The notes: a model not told the origin generated them from the sequence alone. Shown: positions 7,765-16,891, counted from the first letter of the stretch. The stretch: 39,760 bases of DNA from Bradyrhizobium sp. BR13661 (GCF_029892425.1 NZ_JARXWB010000051.1:1-39760); one strand, 5' to 3'. A program made the numbers and translations.

Positions 7765-8532
7765 ATGACGCAGCCTGCAAAGGTCACAGAACCCTCCATG
7801 GAGGAGATTCTGGCCTCGATCCGGCGCATCATTGCCGACGACGAGGCCAAGCCGCCGCCGGCCGAGGCCGCGAAGCCCGCACCGGCGCCTGCACCAAAGC
7901 CGCAGCCCATGGCCGACATTCCTCCGTCCAAAGTCGCGCCAGCAAAGCCTGCCGCCGAAAAGCCTGCGCCTCCGCCTGCTGCGAAGCCCGCTCCGCCGCC
8001 GCCCCCCGCACCTGCGGCCGATGCCGGCCCCAACAGCCAGGACGACATCGACGCGCTGCTGGCGGGGCTCGACACGGCGACGGCTGCGCCCGAAATTCGT
8101 GCTCCGGAACCCGAGCCTGAGCCCGAACCCGACGTGCTTGAGCTCACCGACGAGATGGCGATGGAGCCAGAGCCGACCCCGGCGCCGCCACCGCCGAGCT
8201 TCCGCAAGGTCGAGCCGCGCGACGACCTCGAATTCGCCGAAGCCCCGCCGCCCCGGCCGACGCCGGCGCCGTCCTATGCGCCGGTGGACTTTGACGCACC
8301 GCCGCTGCCGCCCCAGCAGCCGATCCTGGCCCAGTCGACTGTCTCGGCGGTGGAGTCCGCCTTCAACTCCCTGGCCCACACGGTGCTCAGCAGCAATGCG
8401 CGGACGCTGGAGGATCTGGTCAAGGAAATGCTGCGCCCGATGCTGAAATCCTGGCTCGACGACAATCTGCCGGGCCTCGTTGAGCGCATCGTGAAGGCCG
8501 AAATCGAGCGGGTCTCGCGCGGCGGCCGCTGA
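7765..8532 (+). CDS. popZ: PopZ-like (DUF2497) polar organising protein
   Basis: 255 residues from ATG 7765 (GGAG six bases before it; an in-frame GTG at 7753 is less likely). The conserved N-terminus TEPSMEEILASIRRIIADDE is the hallmark of the DUF2497/PopZ family. The middle (about 30-180) is low-complexity, rich in Pro, Ala and acidic residues. The C-terminal helices (about 190-255), with SLAHTVLSSNARTLEDLVKE and MLRPMLKSWLDDNLPGLVE, are the oligomerisation region. PopZ forms a network at the cell poles that anchors the chromosome origin and polarity factors in Caulobacter and Agrobacterium. A GC-rich hairpin at 8521-8527/8537-8543 overlaps the stop codon. Position before valS is conserved in relatives. 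Confidence 0.85.
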   Translation: MTQPAKVTEPSMEEILASIRRIIADDEAKPPPAEAAKPAPAPAPKPQPMADIPPSKVAPAKPAAEKPAPPPAAKPAPPPPPAPAADAGPNSQDDIDALLAGLDTATAAPEIRAPEPEPEPEPDVLELTDEMAMEPEPTPAPPPPSFRKVEPRDDLEFAEAPPPRPTPAPSYAPVDFDAPPLPPQQPILAQSTVSAVESAFNSLAHTVLSSNARTLEDLVKEMLRPMLKSWLDDNLPGLVERIVKAEIERVSRGGR

Positions 8533-8624
8533 AGCAGGCCGCCCAGCCCCGATAAAGCCCTGCTCCTGTGTCATATTTGACCTGCCGGTCGGGCCGAAAA
8601 GCCCTTTTGCCGCTGAGCTTTCCG

Positions 8625-8654
8625 TTGACTTGAACCCCGCGCGCGGCTTTCTAC
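8625..8654 (+). promoter_or_regulatory. Possible valS promoter close to the start codon
   Basis: TTGACT (8625-8630) and TTCTAC (8649-8654) are 18 bases apart and lie just before the valS ATG at 8662. No Shine-Dalgarno is visible in the last 20 bases before the ATG. If this promoter is used, the transcript would begin at or next to the start codon. The -10 match is poor. Confidence 0.3.
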
Positions 8655-8661
8655 CAGCCCC

Positions 8662-11538
8662 ATGATCGAGAAAACCTACCAGCCCGCCGATATCGAAGCC
8701 CGCATGTCCGTCGTGTGGGAGGACAGCCTTGCCTTCAAGGCCGGCCGTCCCGACCGCCGCGACGCGGCGCCCTTCACCATCGTGATCCCGCCGCCGAACG
8801 TGACGGGCTCGCTGCACATGGGCCACGCCCTCAACAACACGCTGCAGGACATCCTGTGCCGGTTCGAGCGCATGCGCGGCCGCGACGTGCTGTGGCAGCC
8901 CGGCACCGACCATGCCGGCATCGCCACCCAGATGGTGGTCGAGCGGCAGCTGATGGAGCGCCAGCAGCCCGGGCGCCGCGAGATGGGCCGCGAGAAGTTT
9001 CTCGAGCGGGTCTGGCAGTGGAAGTCCGAGAGCGGCGACACCATCATCAACCAGCTTAAGCGCCTCGGCGCCTCCTGCGATTGGTCGCGCGAACGCTTCA
9101 CCATGGACGAGGGCCTGTCGAAGGCCGTCGTCAAGGTGTTCGTCGAGCTGCACCGCGACGGCCTGATCTACAAGGACAAGCGGCTGGTGAACTGGGACAC
9201 CAAGCTCTTGACCGCGATCTCCGATCTCGAAGTGCAGCAGACCGAGGTGAAGGGAAACCTCTGGTATCTGCGCTATCCGATCGAGGGCAAGACTTTCGAC
9301 CCAGAGGATCGTTCGACCTTCATCGTGGTTGCCACGACCCGGCCCGAGACCATGCTCGGCGATACCGGCGTGGCCGTGCATCCCGGGGACGAGCGCTATC
9401 AGAAGCTGATCGGCAAGAGCGTCATCCTGCCACTGGTCGGCCGCAAGATTAAGATCGTCGCCGATGAGTATTCCGATCCCGAGAAGGGCTCGGGTGCGGT
9501 GAAGGTGACGCCGGCGCACGACTTCAACGATTTCGAGGTCGGCAATCGCCACGGCCTGCGCCGCATCAGCGTGCTCGACAAGGAAGGCTGCCTCGACCTC
9601 GTCGACAACGAGGATTACCTGAAGGGCCTGCCGGAAGGCGCCTCGCAATTTGCCGAGGAGTTCAACAAGGTCGACCGCTTCGTCGCGCGCAAGCGCATCG
9701 TCGAGCGGCTTGAGTCGTTCGGCTTCGTCGAGCGGATCGAACCGCACACCCACATGGTGCCGCACGGCGATCGCTCCAACAGCGTGATCGAGCCGTATCT
9801 GACCGATCAGTGGTACGTCGACGCCAAGACCCTGGCAAAACCCGCGATCGCTGCGGTGCGTTCGGGCGAGACGACTTTCGTGCCGAAGAACTGGGAAAAG
9901 ACCTATTTCGAGTGGATGGAGAACATCCAGCCCTGGTGCATCTCGCGCCAGCTCTGGTGGGGCCACCAGATCCCGGCCTGGTATGGCCCGGACGGCAAGG
10001 TGTTCGTCGCGGAAACCGAGGAAGAGGCAATCAGCCACGCGCTCGGCTACTACGTCGAACAGGAAGTGATCACGGCCGAGCAGGGCCGCGAAATGGCGCT
10101 CGACCGCAACAAGCGTGACGGCTTCATCACCCGCGACGAGGACGTGCTCGACACCTGGTTCTCTTCGGCGCTTTGGCCGTTCTCGACACTCGGCTGGCCC
10201 GAGGACGCGCCGGAAGTGAAGCGCTACTACCCGACCAATGTGCTGGTCACGGGCTGGGACATCATCTTCTTCTGGGTCGCCCGCATGATGATGATGGGCC
10301 TTCACTTCATGAAGGAGGCGCCGTTCTCGACGGTCTACATCCACCGTCTCGTCCGTGACGAGAAGGGCGCCAAGATGTCGAAGTCGAGGGGCAACGTCAT
10401 CGATCCGCTCAATCTTATTGACGAGTATGGCGCTGACGCTCTCCGCTTTGCGCTGGCGCGCGAGGCGGCCCACACGCACGACATCAAGCTTTCGTCGCAG
10501 CTTGTCGAAATCAATCGCAATTTTGCGACCAAGCTCTGGAATTCCTGCCGCTTCGCGGAAATGAACGAGTGCGCCGTGCCTGATGGTTTCGAGCCGGCGA
10601 AGGCCAAGGAGCCGCTGAATCGCTGGATCGCGCACAAGGCCGCCGAAGCCGCGCGCGAGGTGACCGAGGCACTCGAAGCTCACAGCTTCAACGAAGCCGC
10701 CAGCGCGATGTATCGGTTCGTCCTCAACATCTATTGCGACTGGTACGTCGAGCTCGCAAAGCCGGCCCTTCTCGGGGCCGACGGTCCGCTCAAGGGCGAG
10801 ACCCGAGCGATGGTCGCCTGGGCGCGCGACGAGATCCTGAAGCTGCTTCACCCCTTCATGCCCTTCATCACCGAAGAGCTGTGGGAGGTGACGGCCAAGC
10901 GCGACGGCCTGCTCGCGCTGGCGCCATGGCCGCTGAAGCCGGCCGGGCCGACGCCGGAGCAGCTCGCGATGCTCGCGGCTGCGGCCGGACCGACCGATCC
11001 GTTGATCTCGCCGGCGTTCGTGATGCCGTTCTTCGACCACGCCGACTTCAGCGACCCAGAGGCCGAGGCCGAGATCGGCTGGGTGATCGACCTGGTCACG
11101 CAGATCCGCTCGGTGCGCGCCGAAATGAACATCCCGCCGGCGACGCTCACAGCGCTGGTGCTTGCGGGCGCCTCGGCCGAGACGAGGGAACGCGCGCCGC
11201 GCTGGACCGACGTCATCAAGCGCATGGCGCGTCTCTCCGACATCTCCTTCGCCGACCGTGCCCCTGATGGTGCGGTTCAGCTGCTCGTTCGCGGTGAGGT
11301 CGCCGCGCTGCCGATCAAGGGCGTGGTCGACGTTGCCGCCGAGCGCACGCGCCTCGACAAGGAGATCGCGAAGGCCGACGCCGACATCAAGCGCGCCGAG
11401 TCCAAGCTGGCGAACGAGAAATTCGTCGCCAACGCGGCGGAAGAGGTCGTCGAGGAGGAGCGCGAGAAGCGCGAGGCGGCGCTGGCCCGCAAGGCCAAGC
11501 TGCTCGAGGCGCAGGAGCGGCTGAAGCAAGTCTCTTAA
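8662..11538 (+). CDS. valS: Valyl-tRNA synthetase
   Basis: 958 residues, the usual length. It charges tRNA-Val with valine in the cytoplasm. Class I signatures are present: PPPNVTGSLHMGHALNNT (HMGH at 52-55) and KMSKSRGN (571-578). The CP1 editing domain contains TTRPETMLGDTGVAVHP and is intact; WWGHQIPAWYG and the tRNA-binding anticodon domain follow, and a C-terminal coiled coil (about 885-958, VDVAAERTRLDKEIAKADAD) is typical of ValS. The only odd point is the lack of a Shine-Dalgarno before ATG 8662. It ends 14 bases before the end of the convergent DNA glycosylase gene. Confidence 0.98.
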   Translation: MIEKTYQPADIEARMSVVWEDSLAFKAGRPDRRDAAPFTIVIPPPNVTGSLHMGHALNNTLQDILCRFERMRGRDVLWQPGTDHAGIATQMVVERQLMERQQPGRREMGREKFLERVWQWKSESGDTIINQLKRLGASCDWSRERFTMDEGLSKAVVKVFVELHRDGLIYKDKRLVNWDTKLLTAISDLEVQQTEVKGNLWYLRYPIEGKTFDPEDRSTFIVVATTRPETMLGDTGVAVHPGDERYQKLIGKSVILPLVGRKIKIVADEYSDPEKGSGAVKVTPAHDFNDFEVGNRHGLRRISVLDKEGCLDLVDNEDYLKGLPEGASQFAEEFNKVDRFVARKRIVERLESFGFVERIEPHTHMVPHGDRSNSVIEPYLTDQWYVDAKTLAKPAIAAVRSGETTFVPKNWEKTYFEWMENIQPWCISRQLWWGHQIPAWYGPDGKVFVAETEEEAISHALGYYVEQEVITAEQGREMALDRNKRDGFITRDEDVLDTWFSSALWPFSTLGWPEDAPEVKRYYPTNVLVTGWDIIFFWVARMMMMGLHFMKEAPFSTVYIHRLVRDEKGAKMSKSRGNVIDPLNLIDEYGADALRFALAREAAHTHDIKLSSQLVEINRNFATKLWNSCRFAEMNECAVPDGFEPAKAKEPLNRWIAHKAAEAAREVTEALEAHSFNEAASAMYRFVLNIYCDWYVELAKPALLGADGPLKGETRAMVAWARDEILKLLHPFMPFITEELWEVTAKRDGLLALAPWPLKPAGPTPEQLAMLAAAAGPTDPLISPAFVMPFFDHADFSDPEAEAEIGWVIDLVTQIRSVRAEMNIPPATLTALVLAGASAETRERAPRWTDVIKRMARLSDISFADRAPDGAVQLLVRGEVAALPIKGVVDVAAERTRLDKEIAKADADIKRAESKLANEKFVANAAEEVVEEEREKREAALARKAKLLEAQERLKQVS

Positions 11539-11552
11539 GTCGAATCCCGGGC

Positions 11553-12155
11553 CTATTTCGGAAACGGCTTGCTGAGGAATTTCGAGCCCCTGACGCCATA
11601 GCGCCAGGGCAGCTCGACCGCCTTGGTGATGCCGATCCGGATGCCGGCCACCACCTCGACATCCTCCGTCCGCGCATGCAGTGCGAACGGCGGCCGGTCG
11701 AGGGGCAGGGTGTTGTGCGCGATGGTGATGCCGAGCGCCTCGGTCAGCTTGCCCGGACCCGAGCACAGCGCGCGGACCTCCTGGAGATGGCGGCGGCGAC
11801 GCATTGCGGCGAGGCCATGCGTCGGTTCCAGCGCGCGGATCAGCACGGCCGCGGCCGAGCCCGCCTCCTCGCAGACGAAGTTGACGCACCAATGGATGCC
11901 GTAGGAGCGGTAGACATAGGCAAAGCCTGCTGGGCCGAACATGATCTGGTTCCGCGGCGTCGGTCCGTTGAAGGAGTGCGCGGCCGGCTCGGTATGATGA
12001 TAGGCCTCGACCTCGACGATGATCCCGCCGACGCCGTCGACCAGCATGGTCGCCCCGATCAGATCGGGTGCCACCTCGTGAACGCTGCGCGCGAAAAAGG
12101 CACGCTTCAGCGCTTTGCCAAGCCGCGGTGTGGAAGTCTTCGAGACTGGAGCCAT
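11553..12155 (-). CDS. DNA-3-methyladenine glycosylase, AAG/MPG family
   Basis: 200 residues. It excises alkylated purines from DNA to start base excision repair. The family signatures are VEVEAYHHTEPAAHSFNGPT (about 47-66; the Glu in VEAY is the catalytic base), RNQIMFGPAGFAYVYRSYGI and HWCVNFVCEEAG, then SGPGKLTEALGI near the C-terminus. Length and order match bacterial members of PF02245. It is transcribed alone on the minus strand, divergent from lipA with a 130-base spacer and convergent with valS. Confidence 0.93.
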   Translation of the reverse strand: MAPVSKTSTPRLGKALKRAFFARSVHEVAPDLIGATMLVDGVGGIIVEVEAYHHTEPAAHSFNGPTPRNQIMFGPAGFAYVYRSYGIHWCVNFVCEEAGSAAAVLIRALEPTHGLAAMRRRRHLQEVRALCSGPGKLTEALGITIAHNTLPLDRPPFALHARTEDVEVVAGIRIGITKAVELPWRYGVRGSKFLSKPFPK

Positions 12156-12285
12156 TCGAGGTGAGAATCGCCTGAGAACAGAGCAGGATATTGCCCATAT
12201 CTGCCATGTTCCCTGAAGAGGCGCGAGCCGGGTTGCGGCAGGCAGCCAGACCGATTAGGTAGGACCTGAACAGACCGGACAGATC

Positions 12286-13242
12286 ATGGTCGTTATTGTC
12301 GATACCATCACGAACCCGTTGCGCCCGCGTCACCCCGAAAAGGTGAACCGCCCTGATTCCGCTTCGCCGCCGAAGCCGGACTGGATCCGCGTGCGCGCGC
12401 CCAACACCCGCGGCTATGCCGACACCCGCAACATCGTGCGCGCCAACGGCCTGCACACGGTGTGCGAGGAGGCCGGCTGCCCGAATATCGGCGAGTGCTG
12501 GGACAAGAAGCACGCGACCTTCATGATCATGGGTGACACCTGCACCCGTGCCTGTGCGTTCTGCAACGTCAAGACTGGCCTGCCGAATGCGCTGGATGCG
12601 GCCGAGCCGCAGAACGTCGCCGAAGCCGTCGCCAAGCTTGGTCTTGCGCATGTCGTCATCACCTCGGTCGACCGCGACGATCTCGCTGACGGCGGCGCCG
12701 AGCACTTTGCCCAGACCATTCGCGCGATCCGCGCGGCGTGCCCCTCGACCACGATCGAGATCCTGACGCCGGACTTTTTGCGCAAGGACGGCGCGCTGGA
12801 GGTGGTCGTCGCCGCGCGGCCCGACGTCTTCAACCACAATCTCGAGACCGTGCCGTCGCGCTATCTCACGGTGCGGCCGGGCGCGCGCTACTTCCACTCG
12901 ATCCGGCTGCTGCAGCGGGTCAAGGAGCTCGATCCCACCATCTTCACCAAGTCCGGCATCATGGTCGGGCTCGGCGAGGAGCGGCACGAGGTGCAGCAGG
13001 TGATGGACGATCTGCGCTCCGCGGACGTCGACTTCCTGACCATCGGCCAGTATCTCCAGCCGACCCGCAAGCATCACGCCGTGATGCGCTATGTGCCGCC
13101 GGACGAGTTCAGCTCTTACGAAAAGATTGCCTACACCAAAGGTTTCCTGATGGTGTCGGCGAGCCCGCTGACCCGTTCGTCGCATCACGCCGGCGAGGAT
13201 TTCGCGCGACTGAAGGCCGCGCGGGCTGCGACCGCGCGCTGA
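12286..13242 (+). CDS. lipA: Lipoyl synthase
   Basis: 318 residues. A radical-SAM enzyme that inserts two sulfurs into octanoylated carrier domains of the 2-oxoacid dehydrogenases and the glycine cleavage system. The auxiliary cluster ligands C60, C65 and C71 are in CEEAGCPNIGEC, the radical-SAM cluster ligands C86, C90, C93 are in CTRACAFC, and the C-terminal RSSHHAGEDF motif supplies the conserved Ser ligand. All key residues are present. The next gene starts six bases after the stop, so lipA and the COQ10-like gene form an operon. Confidence 0.98.
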   Translation: MVVIVDTITNPLRPRHPEKVNRPDSASPPKPDWIRVRAPNTRGYADTRNIVRANGLHTVCEEAGCPNIGECWDKKHATFMIMGDTCTRACAFCNVKTGLPNALDAAEPQNVAEAVAKLGLAHVVITSVDRDDLADGGAEHFAQTIRAIRAACPSTTIEILTPDFLRKDGALEVVVAARPDVFNHNLETVPSRYLTVRPGARYFHSIRLLQRVKELDPTIFTKSGIMVGLGEERHEVQQVMDDLRSADVDFLTIGQYLQPTRKHHAVMRYVPPDEFSSYEKIAYTKGFLMVSASPLTRSSHHAGEDFARLKAARAATAR

Positions 13243-13248
13243 ACCGAG

Positions 13249-13719
13249 ATGCCCAAATTTTCGAGCAAGCGCCGTGTCAATCACAGCGCATCCGAGATGT
13301 TTGATCTGGTCGCCGACGTCGAGCGGTATCCGGAATTCGTGCCGCTGTGCAGCGCGCTGAAGATCCGCCAGCGCATGGCCAAGCCTGACGGGACCGAGGT
13401 GCTGGTCGCCGACATGATTGTGTCGTTCAAGCTGGTCAAGGAATCCTTCACCAGCCGCGTGACGCTTGACCGCGCCAATCTGAAGATTTTGGTCGAATAT
13501 TTGCAAGGTCCGTTCAGTAACCTCGAAAACCGCTGGACGTTCGAGCCCAAAGGTGAGGGCGTCTGCGACGTCGGCTTCTTCCTCGCCTATGAGTTCAGGA
13601 GCCGCATGCTGGCGATGCTGATGGGCTCGATGTTCGACGCCGCGTTTGCGCGGTTTTCCACCGCGTTCGAAAAGCGGGCGGATGCGATCTACGGCCGGCC
13701 GAAGCTGGCGTCGACCTGA
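13249..13719 (+). CDS. COQ10/RatA-like START-domain protein
   Basis: 156 residues, one START/SRPBCC-fold domain. MPKFSSKRRVNHSASEMFDLVADVERYPEFVPLC is the typical start of the bacterial COQ10 family; LQGPFSNLENRWTFEP and FLAYEFRSRMLAMLMGSMFD follow as expected. Bacterial members are often labelled ubiquinone-binding protein or RatA toxin; the name RatA reflects the E. coli protein that blocks ribosome association, while COQ10 homologs aid ubiquinone function. I cannot separate these from sequence. It is coupled to lipA. Its stop codon at 13717-13719 directly abuts the stop codon of the convergent cytochrome gene, with no spacer or terminator. Confidence 0.88.
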   Translation: MPKFSSKRRVNHSASEMFDLVADVERYPEFVPLCSALKIRQRMAKPDGTEVLVADMIVSFKLVKESFTSRVTLDRANLKILVEYLQGPFSNLENRWTFEPKGEGVCDVGFFLAYEFRSRMLAMLMGSMFDAAFARFSTAFEKRADAIYGRPKLAST

Positions 13720-14535
13720 TCAATCCACCGCCTTCACCACATCCGGCGGCTGCGAGGCGTAATACGCCGCGGCGGCCTCGATCTCCTGCGGCGTCATCGC
13801 GCGGGCGATGTTGCGCATCTGCTGGCTGATGTCATTGCGGCGCTCGCCGGCCGCAAACGCCTGGAGTTGCGCCTTCATATAGGCGTCGGACTGCCCCTCC
13901 AGCCACGGGCTGCCGGTCTTGTTGTCGAGGCTGCCATGACAGGCGCCGCAGGGCGCGATGCCGCGCAGCGGCGCGCCGTAGATGACGATGTTGGGTTTTG
14001 GCAGTTGCGGCGTCGGGTGGTAGGCAGGCAGCCGCGGCAAATAGGCGTAATAGTTTGAAAGATCGGCGATTTCGTCGTCCGTCAGGTTGACCGCGAACGG
14101 CGACATCACGGCGTTGGTGCGCGCGCCGGAACGGAAATCGTGCAGCTCCTTGTAGATCACCGCGGCGTACTGGCCGGCGAGATTGGGCGAGTCCGCACGG
14201 CTGATGCCGATCGGGCCGTGGCAGATGGCACAGCGCTGCGCCAGCGTCGCGCCACGCCCGATCGCCTCCTGGCTCGGACGCGACAGCGTATGCGAGGTCA
14301 GCACGACCTCCGACAGGCGATTGGCCTGCTCGGGCACGGTAACGCTCGCCGTGCGCTGCGCCACGCCGGCGGCGCTGCAGATCGCGTCCCAGATGCTGGA
14401 GAACCTGACCCAAGGCTGCGCGAAGGGCAGCACGACGAACCCTGCAATCGCCGTCACGATCAGGATGGCGGCGGTGATGCCGACGCCGATCGAGAAGTGG
14501 CGGTTGTGGAAGGTGAAGAGGTCGCGGGTGCTCAT
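13720..14535 (-). CDS. Membrane-anchored diheme cytochrome c of a ba3-like oxidase operon
   Basis: 271 residues from ATG 14535, which shares one base with the stop of subunit I (TGATG), so translation is probably coupled. One N-terminal membrane helix (about 15-38, IGVGITAAILIVTAIAGFVV) anchors a periplasmic part with two heme-c sites, CAICH (102-106) and CGACH (196-200). Two repeated cytochrome domains, with GQYAAVIYKELHDFRSG-type helices, resemble cytochrome c4. It probably hands electrons to the CuA site of subunit II. It is the last gene of the operon. Heme binding is certain by motif; its partner is inferred from gene order. Confidence 0.85.
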   Translation of the reverse strand: MSTRDLFTFHNRHFSIGVGITAAILIVTAIAGFVVLPFAQPWVRFSSIWDAICSAAGVAQRTASVTVPEQANRLSEVVLTSHTLSRPSQEAIGRGATLAQRCAICHGPIGISRADSPNLAGQYAAVIYKELHDFRSGARTNAVMSPFAVNLTDDEIADLSNYYAYLPRLPAYHPTPQLPKPNIVIYGAPLRGIAPCGACHGSLDNKTGSPWLEGQSDAYMKAQLQAFAAGERRNDISQQMRNIARAMTPQEIEAAAAYYASQPPDVVKAVD

Positions 14536-16157
14536 CACTGCGCTCCCACATAGACGGCCGGCACCGATGTTCCCCCTGAGGTGGCGAGATTGAGGATCGG
14601 ATAGCCGTAATTGGTGATGGTCAGCGCGATCATCAATGCGACCCACAGCGCATGGGTGTTGAGCGCGACCGGTACGGTCGTCGGCTGATGCACGGCGAGC
14701 GCAAAGCGATAGGCACCGGCGTCAGCCTGCGGCGCACGCATGCCGCGGGCGAGGATGACCAGGAAGAGAATGCCTGAGGTCAGCAGGATGAAACCGCCGA
14801 TCGCGGAGAAGATCACCGACAGCGCTTGCGGCGCGATGGCGGGATCGCCGAAATCGAAATAGGCCATCCGGCGCGGCATGCCCAAAATTCCGACCCAGTG
14901 CCACGGAAACGTCGTCACGATCATGCCGATGAACCACAGCCAGAGCTGGGAGCGGATCAGCCTGACGTCGATCAGCTCTCGTCCGGTCAGATGCGGCCAC
15001 AGATCATAGGCGATCGCAAAGTACATGATCACGATGGCGCCGCCGAAGATCAGGTGGAAATGGCCGGTGATCCATTGCGTGTTGTGGATGGAGGCATCGA
15101 GCTGATAGCTCATGTTGATGAGCCCTCCGGCACCGCCGAAGCCGAGCATGACGAAGGAGAACGCCAGCGCCAGCATCATCGGATTGTCCCAGGGCAGGGC
15201 CCTGATCCAGCCGAACAGGCCGCGGCCACCACGCAAGCGCGCTGCGATCTCGACCGAGGCGCAGATCGTGAACACGGTCAACAGCGTCGGCAGTGCGACC
15301 AGCGCCGTGAAAGCCGAATGGATGAACTTGAATCCGGCGCCGACCTGCGGATCGGCAAAGGTGTGATGCATGCCGATCGGCATCGCCACCACCAGGAACA
15401 GGATGAAAGAAATCCGCGCCATGGTGTCGGAATAGACGCGGCCGCCGATCGCGCGCGGCACGATGGTGTAATAGGCGATGTAGGTCGGCATCAGCCAGAA
15501 ATAGACGATGGCGTGTAGCGTCCAGGAGAAGAAGATGCGCCCCAAGCCGGCGTCGATGGTGTTCTTCAGCCCCGCCGCGACGGGAATGATCTGGAGCAGC
15601 AGCTCGAGGGCGGCGCCGACCGCGGTCCAGGCCCACAAGTACGAGCCCGCGACATTGGCGAACATCGCCAGCGGCACCGGCGCGCCCGGATGGGCCTTTC
15701 GCCACAGGCGCAGATTGATCGACATCAGCGCGACCCAGATCCACGAGCCGACCACGACCAGCACGACGCCGAGATAGTAGAACAGATTTCCGATCAGCGG
15801 CGGATAGAATGTGTAGAGCACCGAAGCACGCCCGAGCGCGATCGGGATCACCGCCATGACGCTGCCGATCACAATCAGCCAGAAGCCGGACCAGGCCCAG
15901 CGCACGCCGACGAGGCGCTGCTCCAGCGCGGACTCGCTGATCGCATAGCCAAACCCCATCGCGACCAGGGTGGGGAAGACATAGCCCATCACCGTGCCGT
16001 GCGCGGTCAGCGAGCGGTAATAGAGCTCGGGGTTGGACAGCCAGGTGCCGATCGGGCTGCGAATAAACATCTGCCAGGCGCCGAGCGTCAACGCGACGCC
16101 GAACAACGCAAACGCCAACCAGAAATGGGCGAGAATGAGCTTCCTATTGACCAACAC
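14535..16157 (-). CDS. Heme-copper oxidase subunit I, ba3-like (B family)
   Basis: 540 residues from GTG 16157, with GGGAGG seven bases upstream; the start overlaps the end of subunit II by 14 bases. About 13 hydrophobic helices. Metal ligands are all present: H53 (low-spin heme, in SLTAHGTVMG), H215 with Y219 (CuB and cross-linked Tyr, in WTLHAIVYFW), H264-H265 (CuB), H366 (high-spin heme) and H368 (low-spin heme) in ITGHFHLIFGG. The short HAIVY spacing, shorter D-channel region and pairing with a one-helix subunit fit the ba3-type B family rather than aa3 oxidases. It reduces oxygen to water in the cytoplasmic membrane and conserves energy. Confidence 0.9.
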   Translation of the reverse strand: MLVNRKLILAHFWLAFALFGVALTLGAWQMFIRSPIGTWLSNPELYYRSLTAHGTVMGYVFPTLVAMGFGYAISESALEQRLVGVRWAWSGFWLIVIGSVMAVIPIALGRASVLYTFYPPLIGNLFYYLGVVLVVVGSWIWVALMSINLRLWRKAHPGAPVPLAMFANVAGSYLWAWTAVGAALELLLQIIPVAAGLKNTIDAGLGRIFFSWTLHAIVYFWLMPTYIAYYTIVPRAIGGRVYSDTMARISFILFLVVAMPIGMHHTFADPQVGAGFKFIHSAFTALVALPTLLTVFTICASVEIAARLRGGRGLFGWIRALPWDNPMMLALAFSFVMLGFGGAGGLINMSYQLDASIHNTQWITGHFHLIFGGAIVIMYFAIAYDLWPHLTGRELIDVRLIRSQLWLWFIGMIVTTFPWHWVGILGMPRRMAYFDFGDPAIAPQALSVIFSAIGGFILLTSGILFLVILARGMRAPQADAGAYRFALAVHQPTTVPVALNTHALWVALMIALTITNYGYPILNLATSGGTSVPAVYVGAQ

Positions 16158-16710
16158 AGCTCAGCCTCCCGCCACCCTTTGCGCGATTTGCGAAGTCGGC
16201 CTTGTCGATCACCTTGACCTTGCCCCACATGCCCTCATGGCCGAAGGAGCAGAACTCCTGGCAGGGCATCAGATAGTCGCCGGTCTTCGTAAAGCGCATG
16301 AGCTGCTCTGAGATGTAGCCTGGCACCAGCATGGTGTTGACGTTGGTGCCCTGGATCAGGATGCCGTGCACGACGTCAGCACTGGTGGCGCGCAGCGTGA
16401 TCGGTGTATCGACGGGCACCACGATGCAGGCCGGCGTGAAGGAATATTGCTGGCCGATCGCACGCACGGTCACATTGCCATTGGCCTCGAGCACGCTGCC
16501 GAGATTGCTCTCGACGAATTCGCCGGACAGATGAATCCGTGATGGATCGGTGGTCTCGACGCGGGGCTGCGGCATGGTCGCCTGATGGATACCGGCGAAG
16601 GCCGCGAGCAGCGCCATGCCGACGATGATGATGACGGCAATCGTGGCCCAGCGTCGTTCGACGCGGGCCGCGACTTCGGCGCTGCTGCCATGGGTTTCCT
16701 GTGCGCTCAT
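16144..16710 (-). CDS. Cytochrome c oxidase subunit II with CuA site
   Basis: 188 residues from ATG 16710, which overlaps the stop of the small subunit gene (ATGA). A single membrane helix (about 22-42) is followed by a periplasmic cupredoxin domain. All CuA ligands are present: H115 (in ADVVHGILIQG), C150, E152, C154, H158 and M161 (in CQEFCSFGHEGMWG). This length and the single helix are as in ba3-type oxidases. It takes electrons from cytochrome c and passes them to subunit I. Confidence 0.92.
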   Translation of the reverse strand: MSAQETHGSSAEVAARVERRWATIAVIIIVGMALLAAFAGIHQATMPQPRVETTDPSRIHLSGEFVESNLGSVLEANGNVTVRAIGQQYSFTPACIVVPVDTPITLRATSADVVHGILIQGTNVNTMLVPGYISEQLMRFTKTGDYLMPCQEFCSFGHEGMWGKVKVIDKADFANRAKGGGRLSCVGQ

Positions 16711-16883
16711 TGCAGCGATCCACGCGGCAGGAACACGAACAGATAGAACGCAAGCCACATCGCAACGACACAGGCCGTTGCGATGCCTGCGACCACGATT
16801 GCGCCTGACGGCCCTTGCGCGACGACCTCCTCGACGGCCTGGTCGGCGGTGGCTGGGCTGGTCGGCGGATCGGAATTGAACAT
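16707..16883 (-). CDS. 58-residue single-helix oxidase subunit (subunit IIa-like)
   Basis: ATG 16883 to TGA 16709-16707; the product begins MFNSDPPTSPATADQAVEEV and has one membrane helix IVVAGIATACVVAMWLAFYL, ending FVFLPRGSLQ. The stop overlaps the subunit II start by four bases (ATGA), a classic coupled arrangement, and the gene begins eight bases after the triheme cytochrome gene ends. ba3-type oxidases have a small one-helix subunit IIa in this same position, so a structural subunit is the natural reading. It is short enough to be missed by routine calling. Confidence 0.8.
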   Translation of the reverse strand: MFNSDPPTSPATADQAVEEVVAQGPSGAIVVAGIATACVVAMWLAFYLFVFLPRGSLQ

Positions 16884-16891
16884 GACGCCTC

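Noticed and set aside
6069..8207. A 712-codon minus-strand frame with Gly/Ser-rich start
   Set aside because: It is antisense to tolC and popZ; the Gly/Ser run is the shadow of the Pro-rich PopZ linker.
7375..13506. A 2043-codon open frame on the minus strand
   Set aside because: It lies antisense to valS, lipA and popZ and crosses the DNA glycosylase gene in another frame. It has no domain of its own; such frames are a common by-product of high GC3 content.
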